Assembly (NCBI GenBank): GCA_014904845.1
Contig: MU119222.1
Coordinates: 124,001-188,000 of the forward strand
Origin: Acephala macrosclerotiorum
Lineage: Eukaryota > Ascomycota > Leotiomycetes > Helotiales > Mollisiaceae
DNA length: 64,000 bases
Direction of reading: 5' to 3'
Below are positions 53,390 through 64,000 of the stretch, piece after piece (positions within the stretch are counted from its first letter, which is position 1; the number at the start of each line of letters is the position of its first letter). A model generated the notes under the pieces. It searched no databases and had not been told where the DNA came from. It saw nothing but the letters and a program-made list of their open reading frames with translations. The translations under genes and the position numbers were made by a program.

Positions 53390-56147
53390 TTATTCAGGCT
53401 CATCCACATCTTCACGGAAAATATCAAATCCGATATGATTCCTCGGATCCAAATACCTCACAGCTCCCTTCTTTTCTGCCAAGGAGTTGATCTCATTCAT
53501 ATGAATGTCGTCGATCCTGAAAAGATCCATATTCTCAACCATTCTGTGCTCGTGAACTGTTTTAGGGACTACGGATGTCCCACGCTGAACTGCCCAAGAC
53601 AACAAAACTTGAGCGGGAGACTTCCTATACGTAGCCGCAATTCTCAGTATCTTCGGGGTATTAGCACGTGGGACAGGTGTGAGGTAAGAAGTCGATCTTA
53701 CATCTGAGTCTAAGAGCGGACCGGGACGATCTGCGTTTGGGTTGACTGCTGCAACAGGCCTGCCGCCAAGTGGTTGATGGCCAGTGAGATGAATCTTCTC
53801 CTTTGCACAAAAGTCTAATAGATCCCATTGGGGAAGATACCTACAGATTCCAAAAGTTAGCTGTGTTGTCTAGTCGCTTTGCAGGTTCGTGTCTTACGGA
53901 TGCAATTCAACTTGATTGATAGCAGGCCGAATCCTTGCAATCTCAAGGATACGTTTCGTTTTGATGACATTAAAGTTTGACAACCCTTTCGTCAGCACCA
54001 TCATCAGCTAAACCCAACAGAGCAAGTGTCGAATTTTTAGATGTTCCTTACCTATCAGCTTCGCTTTCCCGGCATCAACGAGATTCTCCATTGCCATCCA
54101 AGTCTTGGTGTATTCTCTGGATAGTTTATGGTCGATCACAGGCTGCAACGAAGTCAGTTTTTGAAATCTTGAGTATCAACCCGCGTCAATGACAACTTGC
54201 CTTCTTGTTAAGGTGGCGTAACGTGCTGTGGTTCGGACCGGCAACGTACGCGTGGGGGACTACGCCTTGTCAACCGAGGGGTTCACGTTGACAACATCGG
54301 ATGCATAGTTCGAATCGGCAAAATACTCACAATGCATTAGATAAAGGTCAACTGCGGCAAAGCTATCAGCAAACATGTCGCGTCACCAAGAAGGGAATGG
54401 AAAATAGTACCGTAGTCAAGTTGCAAGTCTTGCAAACTTCGATCAAGAGCTTCCTTGATATCATTGGGATCGTGCCAAGTTTGTGCTCTTTTTGTTCCGT
54501 TTCAGTATGTCTGAGTAAGTTTGAAAGTGAGAGCGTTATCTCTTACAGCTTTGTGGTTACAAATATCTCAGCTCGTGGTATCCCGCTTTCTTTTATCGCA
54601 TCGCCAACTTCTCTTTCGTTCCCATAAGCCGCAGCAGTATCAATGTGCCTGGAGCCGTTCCTCAAAGCCGCAAGAACGGCTTCCTTCACTTTGCTATTCC
54701 CGTCTTCGCCCTGAAAAGTACCGAAGCCTACAGCGGGAAGAGATACTCCTCCAATATTGAAGGATCGCGGCAGTTGTTGCGTTTCAAGCATCATTCGCCT
54801 GTATTGGATAGAATTAGGAAGGTTCGAGTCGAGAGCGGCGGTCATCTTTGGCGATGCAATGCGCAATGTCTCCTTATATGCTTCAAACCCTTTCGGATAT
54901 TTTGAGATCAATCTTTTCATTTCATCGATGACACTGATGCGGTTAGCAAGGTAGTTGAGCAAAGCAATGTGTGACCTACGACTCTCTGAACGTTTTGAAT
55001 CCTGGGAATATGGCGGCAGCTTGAAGATTGAAACGCCTGAATGTGTCAGCGAAGAACAGAAATTGGAATATTTGAATTACATGGAGTATAGGGCATTGCG
55101 GTCGTCGTAGTCTTCTTCTGGAAGGGACTTTGGAACGCGCGAGTGGTATGCATGGAAGTATTTGCGAGAGAACTTGTTTCGCTCGGGGCGCCAATTCCCA
55201 AGTTCATCTAAGCAACCAATTAGCAAATGACTCTTGATTTAAGGAAGCAAGGCCCTTACATTCATTATGGGCGTAGAAGCTAGCTGGGTCGTAAATCAGA
55301 GGTTCGTCCGTTTCAGTGTCGACAGCAGCGTTACCGCACCACAAGTCACCATGGACGAGGGAAGGTTTGATTGATCTGCCATTTGTTTCCAGTGGTCTGA
55401 GAAGTCTGGGAATGACCTTTTCGACCATGTCCTTCTTGTGTTGCTGCATCTCTTCCCAGGGACCACCACGCTCCAGGTTCAGGTTCACAATGTGGTTGAA
55501 GCCGTTGGTGAAGCACTCTTCCCAAGTGTCTGTGTACCCATTCTCCTGCGGCAGATTTCCATTGTATGTGGTAATGTGGAAACCGAATTTTCCATTCGGT
55601 GCTCGACTCTTTGTATGCAGGGCGGCAAGCTTCTCGCAGAAGTTCGACGGCTCCTCTGGGAGTTCTTGCGCAAGTTCATAGAACTTGCAAAGATAGTAGT
55701 GCGCGTCCGGGATACTTCCGAAAGAACCCCAAGCAATAGGCTTGGGGCAGAAGCTACCCACAACGGCATGGATTGATGATGTTGATTCAAATTCGCCGTT
55801 CAAAGCTTTCATCCCATGGTCGCCGAGGGAGACCTGCCAGTAAAGCACGGTCAGCGAGTGCAGAGATAACAGTCACGGAAAAGATTTCAGGACAGGCTGT
55901 CGAGTGCTACCTTCATGAAGTAGCTTTCCTCTTCACCGTCCTCGCTCGTGGAATTGATGCGATAGCTTTGAGCCCATGTTGAGGAGCCATGCGGGGCAAC
56001 TGTCAACCTAAGTGGGGGGCTGAATATGGGAATATCTGCACGAGGGACATCAGCGCTATCGTAACCTCATTAAAGAAACAAATGCGAACCGGATTGCAAC
56101 ACTTCTATCGTTATGGCGCTAACTTCACAGTTTCCTGAGCTAGACAT
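53390..56147 (-). CDS. Fructosamine-3-kinase fused to aldo-keto reductase
   Basis: Thirteen minus-strand exons: 56147-56090, 56035-55911, 55833-55260, 55207-55081, 55036-54980, 54933-54547, 54487-54411, 54351-54331, 54259-54201, 54142-54052, 53985-53898, 53840-53702 and 53650-53390, giving 687 residues. Residues about 1-330 are a fructosamine/ketosamine kinase: [37 protein letters not shown], the APH-fold catalytic [13 protein letters not shown] and [13 protein letters not shown], ending [18 protein letters not shown]. With no stop, exon 6 runs into an aldo-keto reductase (residues about 355-687): [32 protein letters not shown] (Asp, Tyr), VTTKL (Lys) and YLMHFP (His) are the catalytic tetrad; the end has [19 protein letters not shown]. 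Intron 9 has a GC donor (AAG/GCAAGT). A start at an upstream ATGGACAG exon is possible. Confidence 0.8.
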
Positions 56148-56730
56148 TTCGTCGGATATGGGCTCAGAAGACAACGTACCTGTCCATTGTTCTGTCCCGC
56201 GGAGCCGACCGAGTATCATGTGTTGCTGAGATAGCTTTTGATGGCTCCTTTAATTGGTGAGATATTTCAGGCTTCTCTGCAGAAGCATGGAGGCAGCACA
56301 GAAGGAAGCGGCGGGACGGCGGTCGCGTGCCTTTTACGCGCGCTTCCCACAACCCCTGATGTTTCGCGTCTTGTCAATCTATTCAGGGGTTCGTTACGAT
56401 GAACTTTACGGCTGACACAAGTGGTCGTAGGAGGGTATGTTGGTTGAAGAGCTGCTCCTCATTGATGCAAGACAGATTACTCGAGGTCGCACACCCTTAC
56501 CCCCTTTTCACAGCTCGACATGGTTCCAACGCCTCCAGCGCTTGCTGAGAACAGTTCGACAGCCTTGGCCTCTGTTCCTTGGTTTGAAATGGGTTGTATA
56601 TCCACAGTACTGATGGAGGCAGCCCAAGATCAAGTTTGCGATATTCTTGCCACTCCTTTCATGAAGAAATCGAGCCTCTGCACAGAGATTTGAATCTTTT
56701 GATTGTATCCCCAGACAAGATTGTCCCAAA
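56148..56730. other. Shared upstream region of two divergent genes
   Basis: It separates the kinase-reductase gene (minus) and the NLR gene (plus). A 57-codon ATG frame at about 56520-56694 (MVPTPPALAENSSTALASVP) could be a first exon or uORF of the NLR transcript, but no joining splice was found. Confidence 0.45.
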
Positions 56731-59700
56731 ATGGCCTCTGTAAGTGCTTTTCTCCAATATACTTACAGAGCCCACCGGATCTGACAGAACCACAGCTCAA
56801 ATTGCGATCATCGAGTGAGCGCCCTAATCGGCTAGACCGTACCTTGAGAGGTGCTTGGAGAAAAATCAGTCCATCAAGAGGGGCAAATGCATCTAGAACC
56901 AATGAACATGATCACTCGCTCTCGGTGGATGTGCCAGATGTTAGAGGTCCGCTAGGACTGAACCTTCTACACGATCCACCCGATCCAAAAATCGACTTTA
57001 TCTTCGTTCATGGCCTTGGTGGAGGCTCGCGAAAGACATGGGCATCATCAATGGACCCTAAGCAATACTGGCCAAAATCATGGCTATCACAGGATCCCGA
57101 GTTTGCTTCGGTTCGGATACATAGCTTCGGATACAATGCAGACTGGAATGAATGGAGAACAAACACACTCAATATACTGGACTTCGCGCGGTCCTTGTTG
57201 GGCGAGATGAGCTGCAATACTGGAATTCGGCGAAGTAATGTGAGCGATGTCCCTTGGCAAATGCCCACCAGCAGACTGATTTCATACAGACTAAAATCGT
57301 GCTTATTGGACATAGTATGGGAGGGATCGTAATCAAGAAGGTCTTTATCTCCGAACTTCCTCTTTTCCAGGGTTCACTGACATGATGCAGGCATATATGC
57401 TTGCTCGAGAGGACAATGCTCTTAGGAGTTTCACAAATCGGGTCCACACCTTATACTTCCTTGCAACGCCGCACAGAGGAGCAGATTACTCGAAAGCACT
57501 CGCAAACATACTCACCATATCGTACGGTCAAAAGACTTTCGTCTCTGAACTCAGTCGCGACTCAACAACCATTGCCTCGATTAATGACGGCTTCAGACAC
57601 TATGCAGGAGATCTTCAGCTTTGGTCATTTTATGAGACGGACCCAACCAGAGTTTCTGGTATTCAAAGGATTATCGTCGATGTAACTTCTGCCACCCTCG
57701 GATTCCAGAACGAGACTTGCTTGCCACTCAATGCGGATCATCGTGGGGTGTGCAAGTTCCAATTCGAGGACGATTCAAATTATAAGACACTTCGAAGCAG
57801 TTTCGTAACGAGCATTGATAGGATCTCTGCTGATGGTAAGCCCGGCGACATTCGAGTATTCCTGTTCATACCACTAACAAATACCCAGACTCTATCGCGT
57901 CGTCACTAGCAAAGACACTATATCTTCAGCAGCTTGTTCAATTATCGGGCATAAGCGAGACGCCTGAAGACGAGTTGAACGCTCTGGAAGATACGCGGGC
58001 TCCCGGCACCTGCGAATGGTTAATCAAAAGGCACTCTTACATATCCTGGCAAGAAGCACGAAAGGAGAGTCGACCTTTCTTCTGGCTTGCTGGAAACGCC
58101 GGTGCGGGTAAATCTGTTCTGAGCAGTCGCGTTGTAACCGAGCTTCGACGCAATAATCTACGATGTAGCCATTTCTTCTTCAAGAACGGAAATTCGTTGA
58201 AGTCTTCGCTTGCTACATGTCTACGATCTCTTGCGAACCAAATGGCGAGAGCCGACGAATCCATCCTTCAAAAAGTGTTGGACATGCAACACAATTCTTC
58301 GTCTTGGGAGAACTGGGACGACAAGACATTATGGCGGAAGCTCTTTCTTGGTTGCATCTTCAAAGGTATCAATCAAGATGTCCATTTCTGGGTGATCGAT
58401 TCCGTGGATGAGTGTCAGAAGAGTCAATCGTTTTTGAGTCTGGTGGTAGACGCGCCACAATGGTTGAGGATATTCTTCACTAGTCGCAGTAACGCTCACA
58501 ACGAGAAGAGCACTTCAACCATGACTTGCCGTCTCGAATATTATCGAATGCAAAGTACTGACACGCTTGCCGATTTCAAGATCTTTATTGACACGAGATT
58601 GGCAAATGTTCCGGCTAGCCGTGACAAGGACCGACAAGATCTCAAACAGAAGATTCTCGACAAAGCTTCTAGTTCCTTCCTATAGGTATCGCTTGTCATG
58701 GATATGTTGGCAGGATCGTACTCGGAAGAAGCGGCCGAAGAGATACTGGAAGAAGTGCCAACAGATATGAATTCCCTGTACAGCGAGATGCTCGGAAATG
58801 TGCTTCAGAATCGACGTGCGGTTGTCCTAGCCAGATCCCTCTACATGTGGACGCTCCTTTCATCACGTCCCTTGAAAGTCGATGGTTTGCAAGTTGCCCT
58901 AAAACTGGATACGAATCAGACAGTCCACAACTTGGATAAGCTCATTCCCACCATCTCCGGTCAGCTAGTAACTGTGAACCAGCAGCATGAGGCTGAAATC
59001 ATCCACCAGACTGCAAAGTCATATCTACTTCAGCAGGACATGCATCCTGATCTGGCACTAGAGAAGGTGCAATGTCATACTCGAATGGCGCATATATGTC
59101 TCGGAATACTAGCAGGAAATTCCACCAAAACCCAACCGCCGCGAACGCTGCCACGACCTTCCGCATCCTTTTTGTCATTCACTGTGGCCGATCTCGCAGA
59201 TTACGCGTGTGAGTACTTCTCGGATCATCTCCAAAGAAGTTCCACGGATGACGACAACAACTGGGACCTACTTTGCAAGTTTCTGGAATGCAATCTATTG
59301 GTTTGGATTGAGTTCCTCGCTAGAAAGCGATCCATGCATTCCGTCACACGGACAGCTCAAAATCTTCGATCATACTTCAGACGACGAGTAAAATACCTCT
59401 CTCCAATATCCCCCCAGAGAGCGAGTATGGAGTCCTGGATATACGATCTATATCGATTGAGCGCTAAGTTTGGCACGAGTCTCACCTTATCTCCCTCATC
59501 CATTCATCATTTGATCCCTTCCATGTGCCCGTCCGAGTCATTAATCTCAAAGTATCGGACAGCTTCGCCGTTACACGCTGGGTTCACGATGAAAGGGATA
59601 GTAGATAGCTCATGGGATGACTGTCTTGCCCGGATTGACTTCCCCAACCTTCAGACCAGCGCCGTAGCATGCGGTGACCAGTATTCGGCTGTTGCACTTA

Positions 59701-61703
59701 CGAATGGCCAGATACATCTTTACTTCCAGGACTCTGGACAACCCAAATCCACGTTGGACCATTGTGGTAGGGCCAATATTCTTATTTTCAGCAATGAAGA
59801 TCGATACTTGGCTTCCAGTGGTCAGCGAAAAGTCAGGGTTTGGGATCCTTCCGAAGGAGTATTGCTTTGGAACTTTGATCCTTGCCATCAAATTCTGGGT
59901 TTGTTGTTCATTAACAATGAATGCGGCCTTGCTGGTGCCACTCAGGCCAATTGTGTCGTCAAATGGGACTTGCATAGTGGCGAAGAAATCGATCGATGGC
60001 AGTGGACCGATAGCATTCGAGGTGTAGGGGATACAAAGAGGTATTGGCCACAGCCAGGCAAGGCCGTCTTTTCTCCGGACCATTGTTTTCTTGCTGTCAA
60101 CTATCGCGGACTCCCTCTACATCTCTTTGAGGCTTCTTCCAAGAAATTTCTTGGGGTTTTCAACCGAGAATGTGAGTCTAGGCCCACTGGCGCAATTAAC
60201 GTTGAAGCATTCGCTTTCAACCCGAGTTCAGAGATCAACATCCTGATCGTCTCATATGCTGATGGAGAGCTGGTAGTCTATGACATAGACTCGACGCAGC
60301 TGCGCTATCGAAGGGCAGATGTTTTCGCTCATTGTCTAAAGTGTTCCCCGAACGGGCGAACCCTTATTACTGGAAGTTCGAGAGGGACCCTTCGAATCTT
60401 CGAATTCGCTGGTGCGAGAGGAGAGCGTCTGTTGCCTCTCTATACGATCAATGCCCAAGATGATGGAATACAAGACATAGGATTCAGCAGCGACAGCATT
60501 CGCTTTGCCGACATTCGTGGCTCCCAGTATCGCGTTTGGGAGCCAGCTGTACTCGGCTATAGTGATATTGATGAAGGCAGTCAAAGCGAGCTCAGCCATC
60601 CAGTATCAGTTGAGATGAGATCGATTAGCATGCTTGATGGTGCATCAGAGCCCGAAATTACGGCGCTGTGCTGCCATCCAAGAGGTAGTTTCGTGTTTTG
60701 TGGAAAGATGGACGGTTCCGTGAGCTACTTCGAGACGAGTTCGGCAAAACATCAACAAATTCTTTATCGACATGCCTCAAACATCGGAGTCACTTGCATT
60801 CTTTACGTCGAAAAACAGGAGCTGCTCGTAACTGCTGATGAGGCCGGCCGAGTTCTGATCAATAAGCTCACGGCATCCAATACTGGCTTTGACTTTTGCT
60901 GTTGTATCGCTGAGATACGCTCCGAGCAGTCAGTCTCCCTATTACTACATGATGTTTCTGGCACAAGGATACTGCTCCGAGGTAGGAAATCTACTGGTAT
61001 TTGGACGATCGATGGAAAAAACCTCGGAATGACCTTGGGTGATATTGATAGCGAAGCACTTTTGGTCAACGACCCTTTGCATCCAGGATATCTTGCCGCC
61101 ATTGGCCGCCAGGATATACGTATCTTCTCTTGGGAGGATGGGCGTAATGCAACAATTAACCTCAAGGGCAAACAGACAGTTGATTTGATGATTACACCTC
61201 CAACACCAACAGGAACACAGCATGTCCCCGTGGAAGAAACAGCGATTCACTGCCATGAGCCGTGGAACGCCCCTTTCCTAGTCAGTCTATTCAGGCATGA
61301 CATCCGGGATCCACCCCAATACGATGGCAACACCGACACGATGCGTATCTGGCCAGCTTCCAGCATCACAGATAGTACCTGCTTGCCTCCGTCCATTCCA
61401 CTGGGAACTTTCGGTAGCCATGCCCACTACATACGGCAGATCATTGGGATGGCAGGCAGCGTTCTCTTCTTCCTCGATACTGATCTGTGGATCTGCAGCT
61501 TAGACATTTCAAACTCGTCGACGATTCTTGCTGGGGCAAAGCGTCACTTCTTTCTGCTGTCGGAATGGCGGAGTTTCAATGGAGGTTTTCTTATAGAGTA
61601 CATCTCTGCATCACGTGAATTTGTCGTCTCCAAGAAGCATGAACTGTTGGTCATCAGTGAAGGCTTGCAGTTCGAGCAGCCCTGGATAACAAAGGCAAAT
61701 TGA
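56731..61703 (+). CDS. NLR-like protein: SesB-type hydrolase, NACHT, WD40 repeats, with one in-frame TAG
   Basis: Exons end at 57239, then 57290-57340, 57391-57835 and 57889-61703. The N-terminal alpha/beta hydrolase has FIFVHGLGGGSRKTW, LIGHSMGGIVIKKAY (nucleophile Ser) and LATPHRGADY. The NACHT domain has Walker A in WLAGNAGAGKSVLSSRV, Walker B in HFWVIDSVDECQKS, and FFTSRSNAH. At 58683-58685, SSSFL is followed by TAG and then VSLVMDML; relatives have Trp (SFLWVSLV). After the TAG the frame is open for about 1005 codons with a helical linker and beta-propeller repeats (RKVRVWDPSEGVLLW, NCVVKWDLHSGEEID). The start is unclear: ATGGCCTCT at 56731 needs a 29-base intron. The GTCTTT donor at 57341 is weak. 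Such NLRs act in allorecognition and cell death. Confidence 0.8.
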
Positions 61704-61734
61704 TTTTAAATACTCTTTGTAATAGCGGCACTGG

Positions 61735-62260
61735 TTTTCGAAGATGTATTTAAGAGGAAATAAAGTATATATAAAATGATAAAACGTTTTAATAATGGAT
61801 CCGATATTCTCGATTAAAAATGTTTTCGATTAAATTATAACGATTTTACGATTTTATTATTTTAAATATAATTAAATATATTTTTTTTTATTAATTATAA
61901 AAATATTTATATTTGTAATTTTTAAATTTTATATATTTTTTATTTTAAATTATAAATTTATTATTTATATTTATTTTAATTAATTTTTTAATTTTTAATT
62001 TTTAACGACTTCGAGTTTATATTATAAAAAAGTAATATTAGAATCGTTTTACGCATTTGCGAACTACGTAAAATACTATTTAAAGAATTAGAATATTATA
62101 AATAGTCGAGCACTTTATATCCTCTAGTCAGATCACATGACTGGACTAGTCCTAATCCGGAACGACAATACTAGTCCAGTCTCATACCACTACAATATAA
62201 ATACGAATTTGCTATTATTTATTGATTGCGAAAACGATATCTTACTAGCCGGTCCCGAAA
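61735..62260. repeat. AT-rich block, probably RIP-degraded repeat
   Basis: About 500 bases consist almost only of A and T, with TTTTAAATATAATTAAATAT-like sequence, in sharp contrast to both flanks. No frame survives. In filamentous ascomycetes this composition usually marks transposon copies mutated by repeat-induced point mutation. The original element cannot be identified from sequence. Confidence 0.6.
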
Positions 62261-62280
62261 AAATGTTGCAATTCATGAAT

Positions 62281-62681
62281 TCAGAAGTCCTCCAACTTAT
62301 ACACACCATATGAAGGCTCCTCGTATGGATGGGCACTAGGAAGTTCGTCAGACCAGCATAGAAAAGTGATCAATACCCAACTTACGTCTTTAGCGCGGCG
62401 ACCGCCTTCCTAGCAATATCCTCGCCAAAGCATATCACTTCCACCCTAGCCTCCTCCGTGTGTTCCAGTTTGCCCACGCTTCCGATGTGTGGATTCGCTG
62501 CATCTCCAGGGCGGAACTGACCGTTACCCAAAACGGTCCAGCAGCATTCGGTGTAGTTTCCCCCAGGATAGCGACCTGCACCAGCAGCGAAGATGGCGGC
62601 CTTGCAGATTTCGAGAGCGGGCACGGGCGCGAAGAAGACAAGCCTAAATTTCGCAGCAGCGGCAGAAACAACGGTTGCCAT
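62281..62681 (-). CDS. YqfO/Nif3-like small protein (PII-like fold)
   Basis: Minus-strand exons 62681-62386 and 62335-62281 give 116 residues; the 50-base intron (GTAAGT..CTAG) keeps frame. The protein reads RLVFFAPVPALEICKAAIFA, AGAGRYPGGNYTECCWT, GQFRPGDAANPHIGSVGKLE, then RVEVICFGEDIARKAVAALK and, across the intron, AHPYEEPSYGVYKLEDF. This matches standalone YqfO/CutA-like domains found in Nif3-family proteins (G-x-YxxCSW, GQFRPxxGANPxIG, AHPYExPAYDVY). The fold forms small trimers; metal or nucleotide binding is suspected but not proven. Length is normal. Confidence 0.85.
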
Positions 62682-63650
62682 TTCGGAAAATGTATCGGAA
62701 GATCAGCTTGCTTTAGTTCAGAATGTCTAGAATGCGGTATGATCTGGACCTGGTGATGTGTTGCTTGGGACGTTGGTATTGGACGTTGGACGTTCGTTGT
62801 GCCTGATGCGTCTTTGGTGGAGTCAATTGTGTGAGGTCTTAACACGTGATCTACGAAGGCGGTCGATTTTGAAATCCGGGGTTTTTTTTTTTTAGCTAGA
62901 TCGTAGCGGGGCAAATTTTTCCATTTTTAGTACCCTGTCACACACCAAAAAACAATGCAAAAGTAGGTATCAACCGTGGAATTTATTCCCATCTTCACAT
63001 TCTATAATGAGAGTATTAATTGCAGCTTACCTAATAAACAATGCGCGGATTTTATCTTGCGGAATCTTATCTCATTCTCCTCTTCAAGTCCTATCTGTCC
63101 TGTCCATTCTATCGTGTATGGGTCCCCCATTTTTTTTGTGATTGTTATTTTTATAAGCATCCAAGTGTCCTCGATGGCGTTCGTATCTGGAGAATTGCCT
63201 ATATGTTTAAGTAATTTAATGTCCTCCTTAAATAGGCGTTATGTCTACTTACCGGCGTGGGAAGGAGTATTGTCTTATTAGAAAAGAAAGCAGGGTTGAT
63301 CGTACTCGAAAGTATTAGGATCATGTCTTTGGAGCATGATCTCGTGGCAAAATGGAATCAAGTGACGCTCTAAAACCTCTACTTGATACCGCAAATTATC
63401 ATACCGCCGCGAGAAGGTCCCTTTTTGTATTGGTCGTTCTTCTAGTACACTTCCCAAGAAGCCCTAATTGTAGGCCACTGCTGCCCTTTCAAATCCCACT
63501 GCCCCTTTTTCTCGCGCTCTTGCTCTGTAAAATCTGCTCGGTATTTACCCTCAATTTCCTCGTCATTCAGCTTCTCCATCTTCAAAGTATTGGCTATTTT
63601 TAGGCCTCAACCCCAGCCGGTGGGCCCATCTCACCTCGTGATTTCAGCCA
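62682..63650. other. Intergenic region
   Basis: It contains a T-run at 62883-62893. A hydrophobic plus-strand frame at 63352-63603 has no further support. Confidence 0.5.
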
Positions 63651-63970
63651 TCACCGAGTTGGTTCTTGGCTTTCAGGACTGTCATCAATGTATCCTAAAG
63701 ACTTGTTCCCCAGAACCCCCCGCTCTCCGTGCATTATTCCATGCACATAAGCGAAACCCCTTAGGAGAAAATGATCGCCATCTGGCCGCAAGACAAATGG
63801 ATATTTGCTTCCGAGAGCGATATAGACCATGTCTCCTGGTCTAGTTGTGGATACACAGCATCCAATCAACCCGATTTCAGTAAGAAAGAAGCTAGATTCA
63901 GGGTACATGAAGTCCCAGACGGGTTTACCGAATTCAAGCCCATCTGCGTGTTTTGATTCCTCAGACATGT
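63651..63970 (-). CDS. Heterokaryon-incompatibility (HET) protein, C-terminal exon
   Basis: A frame on the minus strand begins at a good acceptor (ACCACCAG at 63971) and encodes about 106 residues up to a stop at 63651. It holds IGLIGCCVSTTRPGDMVYIA, GSKYPFVLRPDGDHFLLRGF and AYVHGIMHGE, the typical C-terminus of HET-domain proteins (GxxPGDxVxxLxGxxxPFVLRP.., then YVHGIMDGE). The HET domain proper must lie beyond the window. Next to an NLR, it suggests an allorecognition locus. Confidence 0.75.
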
Positions 63971-64000
63971 CTGGTGGTATGTACTTGTTGTAAGTTTCGT

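Noticed and set aside
54543..54962. Separate aldo-keto reductase gene starting at the Met pair before LETQQLPRS
   Set aside because: Possible in principle, but there is no stop after the kinase part and almost no space for a promoter; the single-gene model is simpler. Kept as the main alternative to the fusion.

Overview
The window looks like nuclear DNA of a filamentous ascomycete (Pezizomycotina, perhaps a Leotiomycete). The evidence is short spliceosomal introns, mostly 44-70 bases with GT..AG ends; an arginine attenuator peptide upstream of the carbamoyl-phosphate synthase small subunit; fungal-only families (Pth11/rhodopsin-like receptor, HOL1-type MFS, HET, NACHT-WD40, 2EXR proteins); and relics whose stop codons suggest repeat-induced point mutation (RIP). 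No rRNA, tRNA or CRISPR was recognised. Most genes need splicing, and exon coordinates are given in each entry. They are predictions from splice signals and frame continuity, without transcript data.

Layout. 0-3.4 kb: the 3' end of a short-chain dehydrogenase and a complete six-exon MFS transporter. 3.8-19 kb: an orphan-rich stretch with about eight small membrane-anchored or secreted proteins, an F-box protein, a C2H2-type protein and a possible degenerate mobile element. 20-29 kb: a 2EXR/F-box-like protein and conserved housekeeping genes (ETF beta, CPA1 with its intron-split attenuator uORF, an MscS channel with an EF hand). 31-40.6 kb: a rhodopsin-domain receptor, an Acinus-like SAP/RSB protein, an L-type cyclin (both RNA-processing functions, adjacent), a P-loop kinase of the nicotinamide riboside/uridine kinase type, and a 2EXR/DUF7730-like protein. 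41-44.6 kb: a decayed block with two GNAT acetyltransferase copies and the truncated end of a transcription factor. 45.6-52.2 kb: an RBR ubiquitin ligase and a ROG1-like lipase. 53-64 kb: a relic, a 13-exon gene joining fructosamine-3-kinase to an aldo-keto reductase, a SesB-NACHT-WD40 NLR with one in-frame TAG, an AT-rich block, a YqfO/Nif3-like protein and a HET gene running off the end.

Most notable: (1) the apparent fructosamine-3-kinase/aldo-keto reductase fusion, which would couple protein deglycation to detoxification of the released 3-deoxyglucosone; (2) an NLR with a single TAG where Trp is expected, followed by more than 1000 open codons, plus a small secreted-type protein interrupted the same way, both candidates for stop-to-Trp A-to-I mRNA editing or very recent inactivation; (3) the cluster of small orphan membrane proteins; (4) an attenuator peptide whose key residue depends on splicing.
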